Positions 32,900-43,569 of a stretch of DNA of 64,000 bases are shown piece after piece. The stretch's first letter is position 1. Each line of letters starts with the position of its first letter. This DNA is from Rhodamnia argentea (lineage: Eukaryota > Streptophyta > Magnoliopsida > Myrtales > Myrtaceae): contig NC_063152.1 of the NCBI RefSeq assembly GCF_020921035.1, forward strand, positions 28,829,903 to 28,893,902, given 5' to 3'. The notes under the pieces are model-generated. The model had not been told where the DNA came from. It did no database searches and saw nothing but the letters and a program-made list of their open reading frames with translations. Position numbers and translations under genes: made by a program.

Positions 32900-34288
32900 C
32901 TTTTTTTTTTTTTTTTTTTGTCAAATGAAAATTTTCATTTCACTTGAATAAAGATGTTGGAAAAATGTTAAATAATATAAAAATAACAATAGTAGGAAAT
33001 GTGTTGGAAAAGATGAGAAAAGCAAGAATAATTATCTAAGGCATGCAAGCACTGTTCTTAAGGATAATTCCACCCATCGAAGTACGAAACTCAGTGAGTA
33101 AGACTTTTAGCGGATATCCTCTCAAGATATAAGAGACATTCTTCTATACTTCGCACTGAGTATTAGAAGGAATAAGAACAACTTTATGTGTATAACCCAA
33201 GTAAAAAAGGAAAGAAAGAAGGCTTGTAATACAAAGAAAGCTATTTTGAATTATGGTTTGTAATTTTATATTCAAACAAAAGAGCCGTCAAGAATCAATT
33301 GGTATTTAATTGATGATCGTTATTTTTCCGTTACAAGAATAATTGAGAGTTTATGGAGAAATAAAATAAAAGTCACAAAACCGTTAAACGGCCGTTAGAA
33401 AACCGTTATGACATCGTTAAAAAATTGACCGTTGAAAATATTGATAGCTAATCAAAGCGGTCATAATTTTTATGAAAAGGTATTTCAAAATTGCTGAAAT
33501 ATCCAACAGAGGATACATAACTTTATGATGAAGATGAAAATTGAACAAAACAAGTAAATCTGAAAGATAAATCAACTTGGTACAGCTTGCAGAGACTCGC
33601 TCATTCTACAAAAATGGGTCTATCATAGTATCAATGCACAATCGACGGCAGATCACAAAGTCTAGTAGCAACATCAATAATAAACACACGCTGAGATTTC
33701 TTTCTCCAATTGTTATAGTTTTGCCAAAAAACGGTGCGCGCCTAGGTATAGCGTCCTCAGCATCATCACTATATAGAGACAATAACAACACCAACATGTT
33801 GAAAAAGCATATAGAACGCATTGTAAATTCCACATCTATTTTTATATCAGAATAGAAGAGCATTCAAATCTAAATGTAACTCTAGGTCGGGAGAGAAGAC
33901 CTACAAAACATCTAGCTATTCACAAAAATACTTTCAAATAAGCCGGCTGATAAAGTAGTAGAGAAGCCATGCTTGATTATAGGAGCAAGCACTAGAACCG
34001 AGGCGAGCGAGTAGATCTAGAATAGCGAAGTCTTTCAAGGTGCTCACGCTTCGAACTTCTGAGCTCACGGGATGAAAACTCCTCACGTGAAAGAAGTCGA
34101 ACGGAATTGTCCACGAAATCAACAGAGAAATCTTCAAAAAGAAATTTGAATAGATAGAGAAGTGGGAAGATAAAAAGGAATTGGAAGAAGGGGCCTCCGA
34201 AATTTTGCTGCAGAAAAGAGGAAACTTGGGCGGCGGCTTGGGGAGGAGAGAAACTCTAGAGGACGAATATCTCTCTCTAGTCGAAAAT
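32900..34288 (-). mobile_element. LINE-style retroposed insert, 1.39 kb, with poly(A) and 14-bp target duplication
   Basis: Perfect 14-bp direct repeats TCTCTCGCGACTTG flank it (32886-32899 and 34289-34302). A run of 19 T (32901-32919) stands just inside the left repeat, so the insert is a minus-strand copy ending in poly(A). Long target duplication plus poly(A) is the signature of LINE-mediated insertion. The unit-1 paralogue (22196-22225, CCCTCGCGACT then GGTCGCCC) is the unoccupied site. The insert contains an LTR-like stretch at its 3' side (about 33002-33508). The 5' half (33509-34288) is not recognised; no reverse transcriptase domain is visible, so it is a retroposed transcript or a non-autonomous or 5'-truncated element. 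Confidence 0.8.
33002..33508 (-). mobile_element. LTR-like segment inside the retroposed insert
   Basis: On the minus strand it starts TGTTGGATATTTC and ends CTTTTCCAACA (an alternative end lies at 32955, again CCAACA). It carries several AACGG phrases (33370-33435) followed by a T-rich leader region, as in many plant Copia LTRs. No target repeats of its own are clear. Assignment to Copia is tentative. Confidence 0.4.
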
Positions 34289-34302
34289 TCTCTCGCGACT
34301 TG

Positions 34303-36107
34303 TCCGTCGCCCAAAAAAAACAAAAACAAAAAATCGCAATCTAACTCGTCTCTATTGTCTGCTGGAAGGAAGGAAGAGAGAATAACTCCAAAGGAGGGGG
34401 AAGATGTCGAATACATTGCATATGTTTCGTGCTCCAGTACCAGCAAATTGAAAAAACTACATAACGTAATCACGGTGACGAGGCCGACATCGACCATGAT
34501 GTCGTCACCCCATATTTTCAAGGCTAAAAATGCTACAAATTTGTGACTTTTGCGTTGACGTACATATGGCATCGGTTTTTCCTCGGCGGAAGTTTTGCCA
34601 TTTATTTTCTTCGTGTTCGTTGACTCCTCTCGGGCCTAAGTCTTTTTTGTTTTTCCTTTTTCACGTGGGCATCAGCTCGAGCAGATGACGTCATTGACAG
34701 TACGTACTACGTGCCCTCAATCAAGTGTCGTTTATTAGCGATGTTCACCGAGAACAATGATCGTTAGATTAACACCTCAAATTCTCTAGGTTATAAAAAG
34801 AATCCATTGCTAAAAGATAAACCAATATAGTAAGAGATATGGCTCGATTATGCGATAACCGTAGTTATCAAATTAATGACTTTAACCCATTGAATTGCTC
34901 TCAATTAAAGGATGATAAATTATCTTCAAATATAACAAGATGAATTGGGAATTTACCACCGTGGATGTAAGCGGGATTCTTCTCTTGGTCATTACCACGC
35001 TAACTCTTGGATATTTCTCTTCTATTCTTTTTTCTCTCTTCTATGCATGATTACAATTAAGAAAAATAAAATGATTCTTTCGTAAATAATAGAGAAAATG
35101 AACAAATGGTCCATGAACTTTTGTTCAATACGCAATGTCGTTCTTGGATTCTTAATTTGTTCAGTGCAGTCCTTGAACAAATGATAAATGTTCAGTGTAA
35201 TCCTTTCTGTTTGCTCAAATGACAAGTCGGGCGTTATTTGATGTTGTAGACTACTATACGCTAAGTTGGATTTTTAAATATAATGAGTCAATACATCCAT
35301 CTTTTCATCCATTTACAAAACTTAGGATATTAATATGTCCCTCGTGATTCAATCACGCGAATTATTATATCCTTATTTGAGATTAATATCTTACTTGGAT
35401 CATTCACATATTAGGATCATTCACATATAACTTTTTTTCTCTTGTCTATGCTCAAACTTAATAGATTGGAATCCCGATAACTTAAATTAATGAGAGGACA
35501 ATATTGAACATTTTTCATATAGTCTAGGAATTAGATTAAACATTTACCGATAGTTCAAGGACCACATCAAATAAATTAAAAATTTAAGAACGACATTGCA
35601 TAAGAGATCAAAGTTTAGAGACCATTTATGTCATTTTTCCTAAAGAATAACAAGTCCATGTCATAACATCTAAAATACCCATTCGAATTAGTGAAACGTC
35701 ACTGAGGTAGTTTGGCTTCTGATGATGCTAAAGGAGGTCTACTCCAAGAGTTTAAGTTATTTTAACGAAGAAACGGTTTATATATATAGCCATTCGATAC
35801 CAATATTTAGGTCATGTGCAACTCTTTAAGGAATGCTGGAATTATATCATGTGTTCTCTTCCAAAGCATCCACAATAAAATGGGAGGATAGTCATCCATG
35901 AATGAGATCTAACGTAAGCTAGACAAGCAAAACGTTTAGGCGACAATTCCAATTTTAAGGTTAAAGTAACAACTAATTACATCTTCAGCCATACAAAAGA
36001 GATTTGCAACGAATAATTAACTGCTGCAAACATGATAATAAGATTGTTCTTAAGTCAGTTGTATGCATTTGTGTCTGGAACCTTAAATCAGATGTATCCA
36101 TTGAATC
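34303..36107. other. End of unit 2 and start of unit 3
   Basis: 34303-34640 continues the block paralogous to 22212-22510. From 34640 to 35080 nothing is recognised. 35650-36020 is AT-rich without a gene. 36022 onward aligns with 23590 onward (upstream of B2), so the unit boundary lies between about 34.8 and 36.0 kb. Confidence 0.5.
35092..35640. mobile_element. Fold-back MULE-like element, 549 bp
   Basis: Long inverted arms: left GAGAAAATGAACAAATGG, GCAATGTCGTTCTTGG; right in reverse complement GGAAAAATGACATAAATGG, GCAATGTCGTTCTTAA. Flanks TAAATAATA (35083-35091) and TAAAGAATA (35641-35649) match at 8 of 9 positions, a 9-bp target duplication as expected of Mutator-like elements. It has no coding capacity. 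Confidence 0.75.
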
Positions 36108-36352
36108 AAGGCTACGTTTGTTTCACGAAAAATAAGTAATTACGAAAAACATTTTACGGAAAATGATCGTTTGTATTACTTACAAAAACAACTTAATAAA
36201 AAGAAAATTTTCATTACGCAAGTAAATGTTAAGCCATAAATTATTGTCGATAACGAAAATATTTTTCGTTGGCCAATTAGTTTAAGCGATATGAACAATT
36301 TTAGGAAAATATTTTTCAAATCATTTATTTTTCGCGAAACAAATGCACTCTA
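36108..36352. mobile_element. MITE, copy 2 of the family at 2268-2524
   Basis: The left end ACGTTTGTTTCACGAAAAAT and right end TTTTCGCGAAACAAATGCA form inverted repeats. The interior shares CATAAATTATTGT, GATAACGAAAATATTTTT and AAATATTTTTCAAATC with copy 1. It sits in the B3 upstream region where unit 2 (about 23695-23715) lacks it. Confidence 0.65.
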
Positions 36353-37316
36353 AGATTTGGATATGCACCTATCAATTTCATGTGAAATATTTTACGTATC
36401 TTTTGTTTTTTTTTTTTTCCAAAGATCAAAGGGAAAAACGTCCTGGACAAGGCAAATTGGAGATCTTCAAATAGTTAGGTTATAGTTAGGTTACGTAGCT
36501 TAATTTTTCATAGATGTCTCATCCATTCGGACTCCTACATCGTGCACGGAGAAATTGTGCACGTAATACCAAGGATATCCCATTTACTTGTTTGAATGGA
36601 AAACGGAACTTCATTTAAACATTACACCTAGTTTTCATCATTGTTATTAAAACAAAGCAGAGCATCCGGTTATAATTTTAGCCAATTATTTTACATTTTC
36701 TTGGTTCACACAATTTGAATACTTCTACAAATTTCGGAATTCTCATTGATTGTTTAAAGAATAGAGAATTTCTATGCTAGTAGTCCTAGGCACATACAAT
36801 TGCAAGTGCCTCGCGGCTAGAAGCCAATCACTTTCCCAGAAACTTCGCACCCATTAATTTCGTTTCCACAGTTCGAAAAATTCCAGGAAGGTGGAGCCAC
36901 TGCAATTCTTGTTATGGCAAACATCTCCGAACTCGTTAAGCATCCTTATTCATTTCCCACCTAATTTAAGAAATTACCAAAGTAATAATTTTTTAGGTGG
37001 TTTCGAGGAAATTGTGAGAATTTTTTTTTTTGGTTGGATTTTGCGAGAATTGTCTCAGTGCAACTGAATGATTGTCAAAACTAGAATTTTCAGATTCAGA
37101 GGAAACTACGTGGATACAGTTTCACGTATCTGAAAAAAAAGTAGGAAATCTTGAGGTGGTTTCAAGGAAACTAAAAAGACCTAACATTGGGGTCTTGTCA
37201 GATCATAATCTCCTCGTCGCAATCAAAGAAGAATCGTTTCGTAAATACATACATATCGTCGTCTCCCTCGCCGTTCTAGAAAAGCACCCGCCGCCAGTTT
37301 CACGAACATGTCGGAC
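36353..37316 (+). promoter_or_regulatory. Upstream region of B3, lacking the TATA-bearing segment
   Basis: It aligns with the B2 and B1 upstream regions: 36440-36500 with 23805-23870, 36760-36900 with 24080-24240, and the 5'-UTR AATCTCCTCGTCGCAA at 37206-37221 with 612-626. Between the GAGGAAAC-like block (37103-37108 and 37167-37172) and that 5'-UTR, B1 and B2 carry about 100 bp including their TATA boxes. B3 carries only about 35 bp and no TATA box there. Confidence 0.6.
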
Positions 37317-37838
37317 ATGGCCAACACTCACAAGCGCAGCTTGGAAGTCACCGTCATCTCCGGCGAAGACCTCCACATCAACGACCGGCCCATCAAGAAC
37401 AACGCCTTCGTCACTGTCACGGCTGACACTCGCAGCTCGCCATCGTCGTACGACTCGACAAAACTCAACGCCCCGGGGGAGAGCTACCCTTTCTGGAACG
37501 AGAAGCTGCAAATAAGCTTACCTGCGGGCTCGCGCCACGTCGTCATCGAGGTCCGCCGGTGGAGCTCCTCGGGTAGGGATAAGCTCGTCGGGGCGGCGTG
37601 GATTCCCGTGTCGGACTTCCTCGGATGCTACACGCCGGAGGATTACCTGCATTTCTTGAGTTACAGGCTGAGAGACGCCAATGGCCAGCGCAATGGGATA
37701 GTCAATATCTCGGTGAGGGTCGTCACGTCGTCTTCATCGACGTCGGTACCGGAGTTCGGGATTACAGTGGATCGGGAGAAGACGGGCAGGGCAGTAACCG
37801 GCATGCCTGTTTGGTATCCAAATCAATGCAAATCTTGA
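37317..37838 (+). CDS. BAP2-like: BAP-like C2-domain protein, type B copy 3
   Basis: Single exon, 173 residues from MANTHKRSLEV; an in-frame ATG nine bases earlier (37308, MSDMAN) may be used instead. C2 domain about 7-138: VTVISGEDLHINDRPIKNNAF, YPFWNEKLQISLP, DKLVGAAWIPVSDFLGCYTP, LHFLSYRLRD, GIVNISVRV. The linker is shorter than in B1 and B2; the tail reads VTGMPVWYPNQCKS, where B1 and B2 have NQWKS. The coding sequence is intact, but the promoter has lost the aligned TATA-bearing segment, so expression may differ from its sisters. Role inferred from the BAP1/BAP2 family. Confidence 0.92.
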   Translation: MANTHKRSLEVTVISGEDLHINDRPIKNNAFVTVTADTRSSPSSYDSTKLNAPGESYPFWNEKLQISLPAGSRHVVIEVRRWSSSGRDKLVGAAWIPVSDFLGCYTPEDYLHFLSYRLRDANGQRNGIVNISVRVVTSSSSTSVPEFGITVDREKTGRAVTGMPVWYPNQCKS

Positions 37839-38149
37839 GAGACGCGTGTTTTTCCAAATAAAATTTTCAAGAGGAGAATAATATATTAATATTGATGAGT
37901 TTGGTTTGGTTTGGTTTTGGTCGTGAAAGTGATCGTCGCTTGGCGTAGCGTCAAGCGTGTAACTGCACACGACGATTTCTTAGGCTTAATACTTGATGTT
38001 TTTAGTCCCTATTTAACCGATTCGATCTGGTAGAGGGTGAATCTCCCATATGGGATTTTGCTTTTGCGTAGCTGAGTTGAGGCATTCTTTAACTGGCCAA
38101 AAAGAAAATCATGGTATACTTTCTGCTATATTTTTGCTTTTCTCTAGTA

Positions 38150-38520
38150 AGTTTTTGGAGAATTCCTGCCCCACGATACACTTGTGGAACCCAAAAAGAT
38201 AAGAGCTTCTTGTCAAAAGTTCTGCACAGCTCGCGTGTTTTGACTTTAAAATTAGTTCAGCAAAAAAGCAGCAAAGAGCGATGGAATTTGGAATTCTTTG
38301 GTCTGTAAGTTACGTTTTGGTCGTCAATGGCGATAATCTTTATGGTGTGTGATGGAATAGTTCCCTTTTTCGGCTGGCTCGGGTAGATAGTGCGAATTTC
38401 CAATATGAGATTGCTTTTGCGGAGTGGAGTTGAACTATTCTTCTTTTGGCCCAAAAGGAAAGAAAATCATGAAGTATTCTCTTCTATCTCAACAAGTTTG
38501 GTGAGAAGGAGAGGAGAGAA
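38150..38520. repeat. Local direct duplication, block X copy 1
   Basis: It nearly matches 41038-41415 over about 370 bp: GGAGAATTCCTGCCCCACGA, GAACCCAAAAAGATAAGAGC, GATGGAATTTGGAATTC, GTCGTCAATGGCGATAATC and GTTGAACTATTCTTC all occur in both, in order. Part of it also continues the B-gene downstream paralogy (compare 26330-26420). Confidence 0.9.
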
Positions 38521-38544
38521 CTCTAGGGAGGAGCAAGAAAAAAA

Positions 38545-40714
38545 ATTGATGGATGGGAAAAATCCCAAAAAAATTCAGAAAAATCACAAAAAAAATGAAA
38601 ATGACCACATTCAATTGGCTTGACCCCAATTTGTGATTTTTGAGTTCTTGAGCCTTCCAAAATGGCCATTTTACCCTTCCGGGCATTTGGCCCTTGAACA
38701 TTTTCCGAATCAACCCCGAACTTCAATTAGACATTCTCTAAGCCTATAGGGCTTTACTAGATATGGCATGATTGATTTGACTGACTGATTTGATGTGATT
38801 TATTCATGCATGTATGTTTCCTTGATCTACGCACTTAAATTCTTGATTGTAATTGATAGGATAAAAAAATTTCATCTGCATAATATCCTAGATCGTTAGA
38901 GCCTACCTCACCTCCTTGAGCATCCGTATGAATTCTTAGGTTAGAAAAACACTCAACTCGGTACCGAAAGGGCGTTGATGGCATCCTCGGCGAAACAAAA
39001 TCCCCGAACCCATTTATCCGATTTTCGCAGAATCATTTGGTAACTCCCGACCATTCGATAGGGTTTCCAATCATACCCTCCAAGAAATGATTGGTGGCGA
39101 CTCCAATGGAACGTACACTATGCACATGTCACCCAACCATACTAAGGTCGACCCCGATTTTAATCTTTCCCGCCATTGCGACTTGGGTAATGGGCCTTGG
39201 GAGGGGTCCGCGCCTCAAATCCATCCATTACGAGTTGAATGATGATAACCCATTAACCCTCGAGAGCATTTCACACGACGATCGCTCAACGGAGAGTCGC
39301 AACAGATCGGCGACTCCGCTAGAAAGAGAATACCAGCTAAAGAGAACGTAGAGGAGCTCCGGTCCATCGTGAGAACTAACGAGTATGAGGTCATAGAGTA
39401 ACTCCGAAAGATGCTCACTCAGATTTCGCTCTTGGATCTCTTTATAAACTCTGAGAAGCATAAGAACACTCTGATAAAGGTGTCGAACGAGATACACGCT
39501 CCAGAGACTATAAATGAAGTCCAGCTGGAGGACTTCATCGGTGAAATATTATTAAAGGATCGGATCTCCTTCTCGGATGAAAACTTCCCCAGAGAAGGAC
39601 GGGTGCACAATAAGGCTCTATATATTTTCGTGAGGTGTCTGGGAAAAGAGGTACCTCATGTCCCTTAAGTACTTTGAGAAGTCTAGGGATATCCCAAGAC
39701 CCGATTAAACAATCGAAGGCAACCATCCGCTCATTTGATGGAGTCTCGAAACACGTACTTGGCGAGATTGAGCTGGATGTTATGGTTGGCATGATCGGAT
39801 TTTCCATTCCATTCCAAGTGCTTTCATGATGCTTTTAGGAAGGCTTTGGATACATGTATCCGGAGCAGTACCTTCAAGTCTAAGTTCGTGGTGAACGGGA
39901 GATTAATTACTGTTCATGGTGAAGTGGGATATAGAGCCTGTACCGGTCGGATGCTTTTGTATGTCAAACCTCGGAAAAAAGAGGAGTTGAGCTATTATAC
40001 CTTCGACATCGAATCTATCATGCATGTGCCGTCCGGAACCAAGGTTACTACACCTAAATTCTCAAAATCCGCTATAATGGCTGGAAGGGTGCTCCTGATG
40101 AGTGGATACTTTCCTGGAACCGGATTGGGAAAGTACAGCCAAGGTATCACCAATCCTTTGAATTTGAAGTCAAATGACCATAAGTTTGGCTTGGGTTATA
40201 AAGGAGATATTGATCGTTACGGAGGCCAAAGCCGAGGTCGAAGTAGAAACCATGGGCATCATGGATGACATGGAGGCCAAAATGATCAATTCATTGGATC
40301 TAGTCTCTGGAAAGGCCAAGGAAAGATGTTTGATAACTCGCCGAATGAGGTACTATGCAAGAACACCAAGTGGCTCAAAGATGAAGAGTTTCACTCTGAT
40401 GAACCAAACCTCTGCAACCCGTTCATGGAGGAACGAGTGCACGTGATCATTGAACGGCTCGAGGACGATGCTTCGGTATCCGAGTAAAAAGACTCCTTCT
40501 GAACTCTCTCTTTGATGCATTTAATACTTGCATTTAGTTTTCATGCAATTTACGATTCAATCATTGCATTTTCTTTAGGGTACCCTTGGATCCTTAACTA
40601 TCGATCCAAGAAGTGCGGTATTGTAGTGTCATTTTCTGCATTAATCAATGAAAATTTCAAGTTTTATTAAGGATATATCGAATCACAAATCAATCCGATG
40701 ATGATTATTCTATC
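38545..40714 (+). mobile_element. Ty3/gypsy (Tat/Ogre-like) remnant: LTR piece, protease region and G-patch
   Basis: A fossil retroelement piece. 38545-39300 is LTR-like: GGTACCGAAAGGGCGTTG and AATGATTGGTGGCGACTCC match the solo LTR at 13943-16524 read on its minus strand. The LTR end AGTCGCAACA is followed by GGCGACTCCGCTAG, the primer-binding area typical of this lineage. 39411-39800 encodes ISLLDLFINSEKHKNTLIKV and FPREGRVHNKALYIFVRC, the characteristic start of Tat/Ogre-type proteases. 39846-40268 ends in a G-patch-like GYFPGTGLGKYSQGI. No reverse transcriptase, RNase H or integrase is present. It is incomplete, broken at several points, and looks non-autonomous or truncated. Confidence 0.8.
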
Positions 40715-41037
40715 TTCGGATAGCGGTCTTCTTCAACTTTATGGATGGGAGAGTTTGAGTTAGATCTCTATAATCGGTTTTATGAGTAGTCTATCCATGT
40801 TGGGCTAACCTAACCCATAACCTGAAAATATAACTGCTATTTGTTTTTCAAAGTGATGTTATTGTCTTTGGCAGTTATGTTTTTTTTTTTTTTAATCATA
40901 ATGCTCTTTCACTGAGCAAAAAAAAAGGGTAGAAGAGAAAGATACTTCTTCTCTTCCTAACAAAAATAAAAAGAAAATGAGAACTCTCTCTCAAGGCTTC
41001 AATCAAGGCATTTAAAATGTGAAAATAAGAAATTGTG
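40715..41037. repeat. Local direct duplication, block Y copy 1
   Basis: Matches 41508-41792: GTCTTCTTCAACTTTATG, AATATAACTGCTATTTG, TCTTTGGCAGTTATG and AATGCTCTTTCACTGAG are shared in order. It follows the Ty3/gypsy remnant directly. Confidence 0.88.
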
Positions 41038-41430
41038 GAGAATTCCTGCCCCACGATATTCTTGTGGAACCCAAAAAGATAAGAGCTTCTTGTCAAAAGT
41101 TCTGCACAGCTCGCGTGTTTTGACTTTAAAATTAGTTCAGTAAAAAAGCAGCAAAGAGAGATGGAATTTGGAATTCTTTGGTCTGTAAGTTACGTTTTGG
41201 TCGTCAATGGCGATAATCTTTATGGTGTCACGTGATGGAATGGTTCCCATCTTCAGCTGGCTCGGGTAGATAGTGCGAATTTCCAATATGAGATTGCTTT
41301 TGCGGAGTGGAGTTGAACTATTCTTCTTTTGGCCCAAAAGGAAAGAAAATCATGAAGTATTCTCTTCTATCTCAACGAGTTTGGTGAGAAGAAGGAGAGG
41401 AGAGGACTCTAGGGAGGAGCAAAAAAAAAA
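41038..41430. repeat. Local direct duplication, block X copy 2
   Basis: Second copy of 38150-38520. It joins block Y copy 2 through about 80 bp, without the retroelement, and so shows the arrangement before the insertion. Confidence 0.9.
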
Positions 41431-41507
41431 AAAAAAAACCTCTCCTCTTTCGAAATTTTGTCAAATTAAAGTGCTCTTCTCTCTAGGATTCTCTCTACTC
41501 TCTATCT

Positions 41508-41792
41508 TCATATAGCCGTCTTCTTCAACTTTATGAATGGGAGAGTTTGAGTTTGATCTCTCTAATGGATTTTATGAGTGTGCTATCCATATTGGACTAA
41601 CCCAACCCATAACTTGAAAATATAACTGCTATTTGTTTTTCAATGTGATGTTACTGTCTTTGGCAGTTATGCTTCTTCTTTTTTATCATAATGCTCTTTC
41701 ACTGAGAAACAAAAAAAAAAAAAGTAGAAGAGAAAGATACTTCTTCTCTTCCTAACACCAAGTGGCAATTCATATGTGAAAATAAGAAATTG
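41508..41792. repeat. Local direct duplication, block Y copy 2
   Basis: Second copy of 40715-41037. The order is X1, retroelement, Y1, X2, Y2. Confidence 0.88.
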
Positions 41793-42618
41793 TAATATAC
41801 CCAGTTTGATCGACGATTCAAAAATTTTCTGGGCATGTTTCTCGTCTGTTTGAATATGAAATTTGTTTCCGACGCTTTCTCTCACCTCTCGTTTTCCTCT
41901 TCTTTGGTACATTTGGTTCTCTATTTTCTTTTTCTTGCTTTTTTTTCCCCCTCGACTAGCCGTTCCCTTTTGATTTAGTCTAGATTTAGAAATTTCTCTC
42001 TTCCGTTTCAGAGAAGTTTTTACCTAAATTTAGTTTAGATTTGGAGATTTTTACGGGAATATCAAAAAAATTCTAAATCTATTTCAATATTAATTCAATC
42101 ATAAATATTTTTCTCTATAATTGAATCATAAACCATTTGTATTTGTGTTAATTCAATCCATCCGGCCAATTTTGAATGGAGATTGTTGATGTGAAAGTCG
42201 GTCGTCCTACGTGGCACGATTGATCTTGACGTGAATATTTTTTAAATAATATTTGAACAGTTTAAATAATATTTCCAACGAACGAAAAGATGTGGATAAA
42301 ATTGAGGACCCAACATTACAAAGGAAGTCAAGAGCACGTCCGCATGTCGCACACGTGTTCCCCAAATCCCACTCCGCGCATTTACACGTGGCGGTCCTAG
42401 CTCTCCCTCAGCGTCCCGAGTTATCTAGGTGTGTGGATAATAGCGCGCATTCCATCATTAACGCTGGTTTCCCATGGTTCAAAATTTTCGAGGTTGTTTC
42501 AGGTCAAACCACGGCTTGTGTTCTCTGTTGGCTTGTTTTTTTTATTTATTTGTCCTTAAAATACCACGTGGCGGCGCCGCATAGGGACAGTTACTGATTG
42601 TGGGGAAATTTTTCAAGA
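41793..42618. other. B3-A3 intergenic sequence with a partial fold-back element
   Basis: 42052-42250 is the left half of the fold-back family (TATCAAAAAAATTCTAAATC, CCTACGTGGCACGA). 42280-42600 (CACACGTG, TTTACACGTGGCGGTCCTAGCTC, GGCGGCGCCGCATAGGGACAG) matches unit-1 sequence at 3120-3330 and unit-2 sequence at 26900-27065. No gene is seen. Confidence 0.55.
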
Positions 42619-42627
42619 TAAATTCTA

Positions 42628-43560
42628 GGGAAAAATCCAAAAAAGGCATGAAGTTCACTTGTTTTTTCAATTAAGGGCCCAAAGTGAATTATGTTTCAAA
42701 TAAGGGCCCAAAGTGATATAGTAAGTTTCAATTAAGAGTCCAAAGTGTTCATAATGTTTCAAAAAATGGTCCGGCTTGAAGGGCGTTTGCGTTATTTCAC
42801 ATTTTAATTTTTTTATTCATTTTTTTTCTTTTTTCGATTAAAAAAAAAACTCCTTCACAGGCGGGAGGGCTGCCCCTCCCGTTTGTGGTCGCCGACCCAC
42901 CGCCGGTGGGGGGTAGGCGGGCGAGGCGAAGGCCAGCCAGGTCGCCGGCGACCCCACCGATCAGAGGCGAGGGCCTCTGGCCCTCTCCCGGATGCGGGTG
43001 AGGGCCAACGGTCCCCGCCCGGATTGGGGACCGTCGGCCGTCGCCCGAGATCGGGCCGAAGTCGCCTTGACCAAGCGACCCTCACCAACGACGGGGCGAC
43101 GACCGGCGGTCCCCGATCTGGGCGGGGACCGCCGGTCCTCACCCGGATCCGAGAGAGGGTCAGAGGCCCTCGCCAAGGCGCCAGCAACCCCACCAGGCTT
43201 TGCCGCCCCTGCCTACTGCCCTCCAACGGTGAGGCGGTGGCCACGAGCGGGAGGGCCGCCCCTCCTACCCGTGAATGTCCATTTTCCCTTTTTTTTTTTT
43301 TTTTTGGGTGAGAAAACATATAACAAAAAGAATAATAAAAAAAAAAAAAAATTAAATAAGTAAAAAAACTAAAATACCCTTAAATCGGGCTCTTTTTTGA
43401 AATTTTATGGTCATTTCAAGCTCTTATTTGAAGCAGTGTTCACTTGGGGCCCTTATTTGAAAAAATATGAGGACTTCGGACCTTTTTTGAAACAGGTGTT
43501 CACTTGGAACCCTTATTTGAAAAAACATGAGGATTTCGGGCCCTTTTTTGAATTTTTTCC
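42628..43560. mobile_element. Fold-back MULE-like element with GC-rich core, 933 bp
   Basis: Perfect 9-bp direct repeats TAAATTCTA flank it (42619-42627 and 43561-43569), the size made by Mutator-like transposition. Inverted arms of about 200 bp start GGGAAAAATCCAAAAAAGG on the left and, in reverse complement on the right, GGAAAAAATTCAAAAAAGG. Each arm repeats a GGGCCC-AAAGTGAA / TTCACTTGGGGCCC phrase several times. The core (42860-43285) is extremely GC-rich and itself partly self-complementary (GCGGGAGGGCTGCCCC near 42861 versus GCGGGAGGGCCGCCCC near 43247). Long open frames on both strands there are composition artefacts. Confidence 0.82.
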
Positions 43561-43569
43561 TAAATTCTA

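Noticed and set aside
33934-34572. Minus-strand 212-residue open frame
   Set aside because: It crosses the target duplication at 34289-34302 from the retroposed insert into host flank and so cannot be a single original gene.
42855-43363. Long open frames on both strands (up to 154 residues)
   Set aside because: They lie in the GC-extreme palindromic core of a fold-back element; several frames are open at once and none shows a domain.
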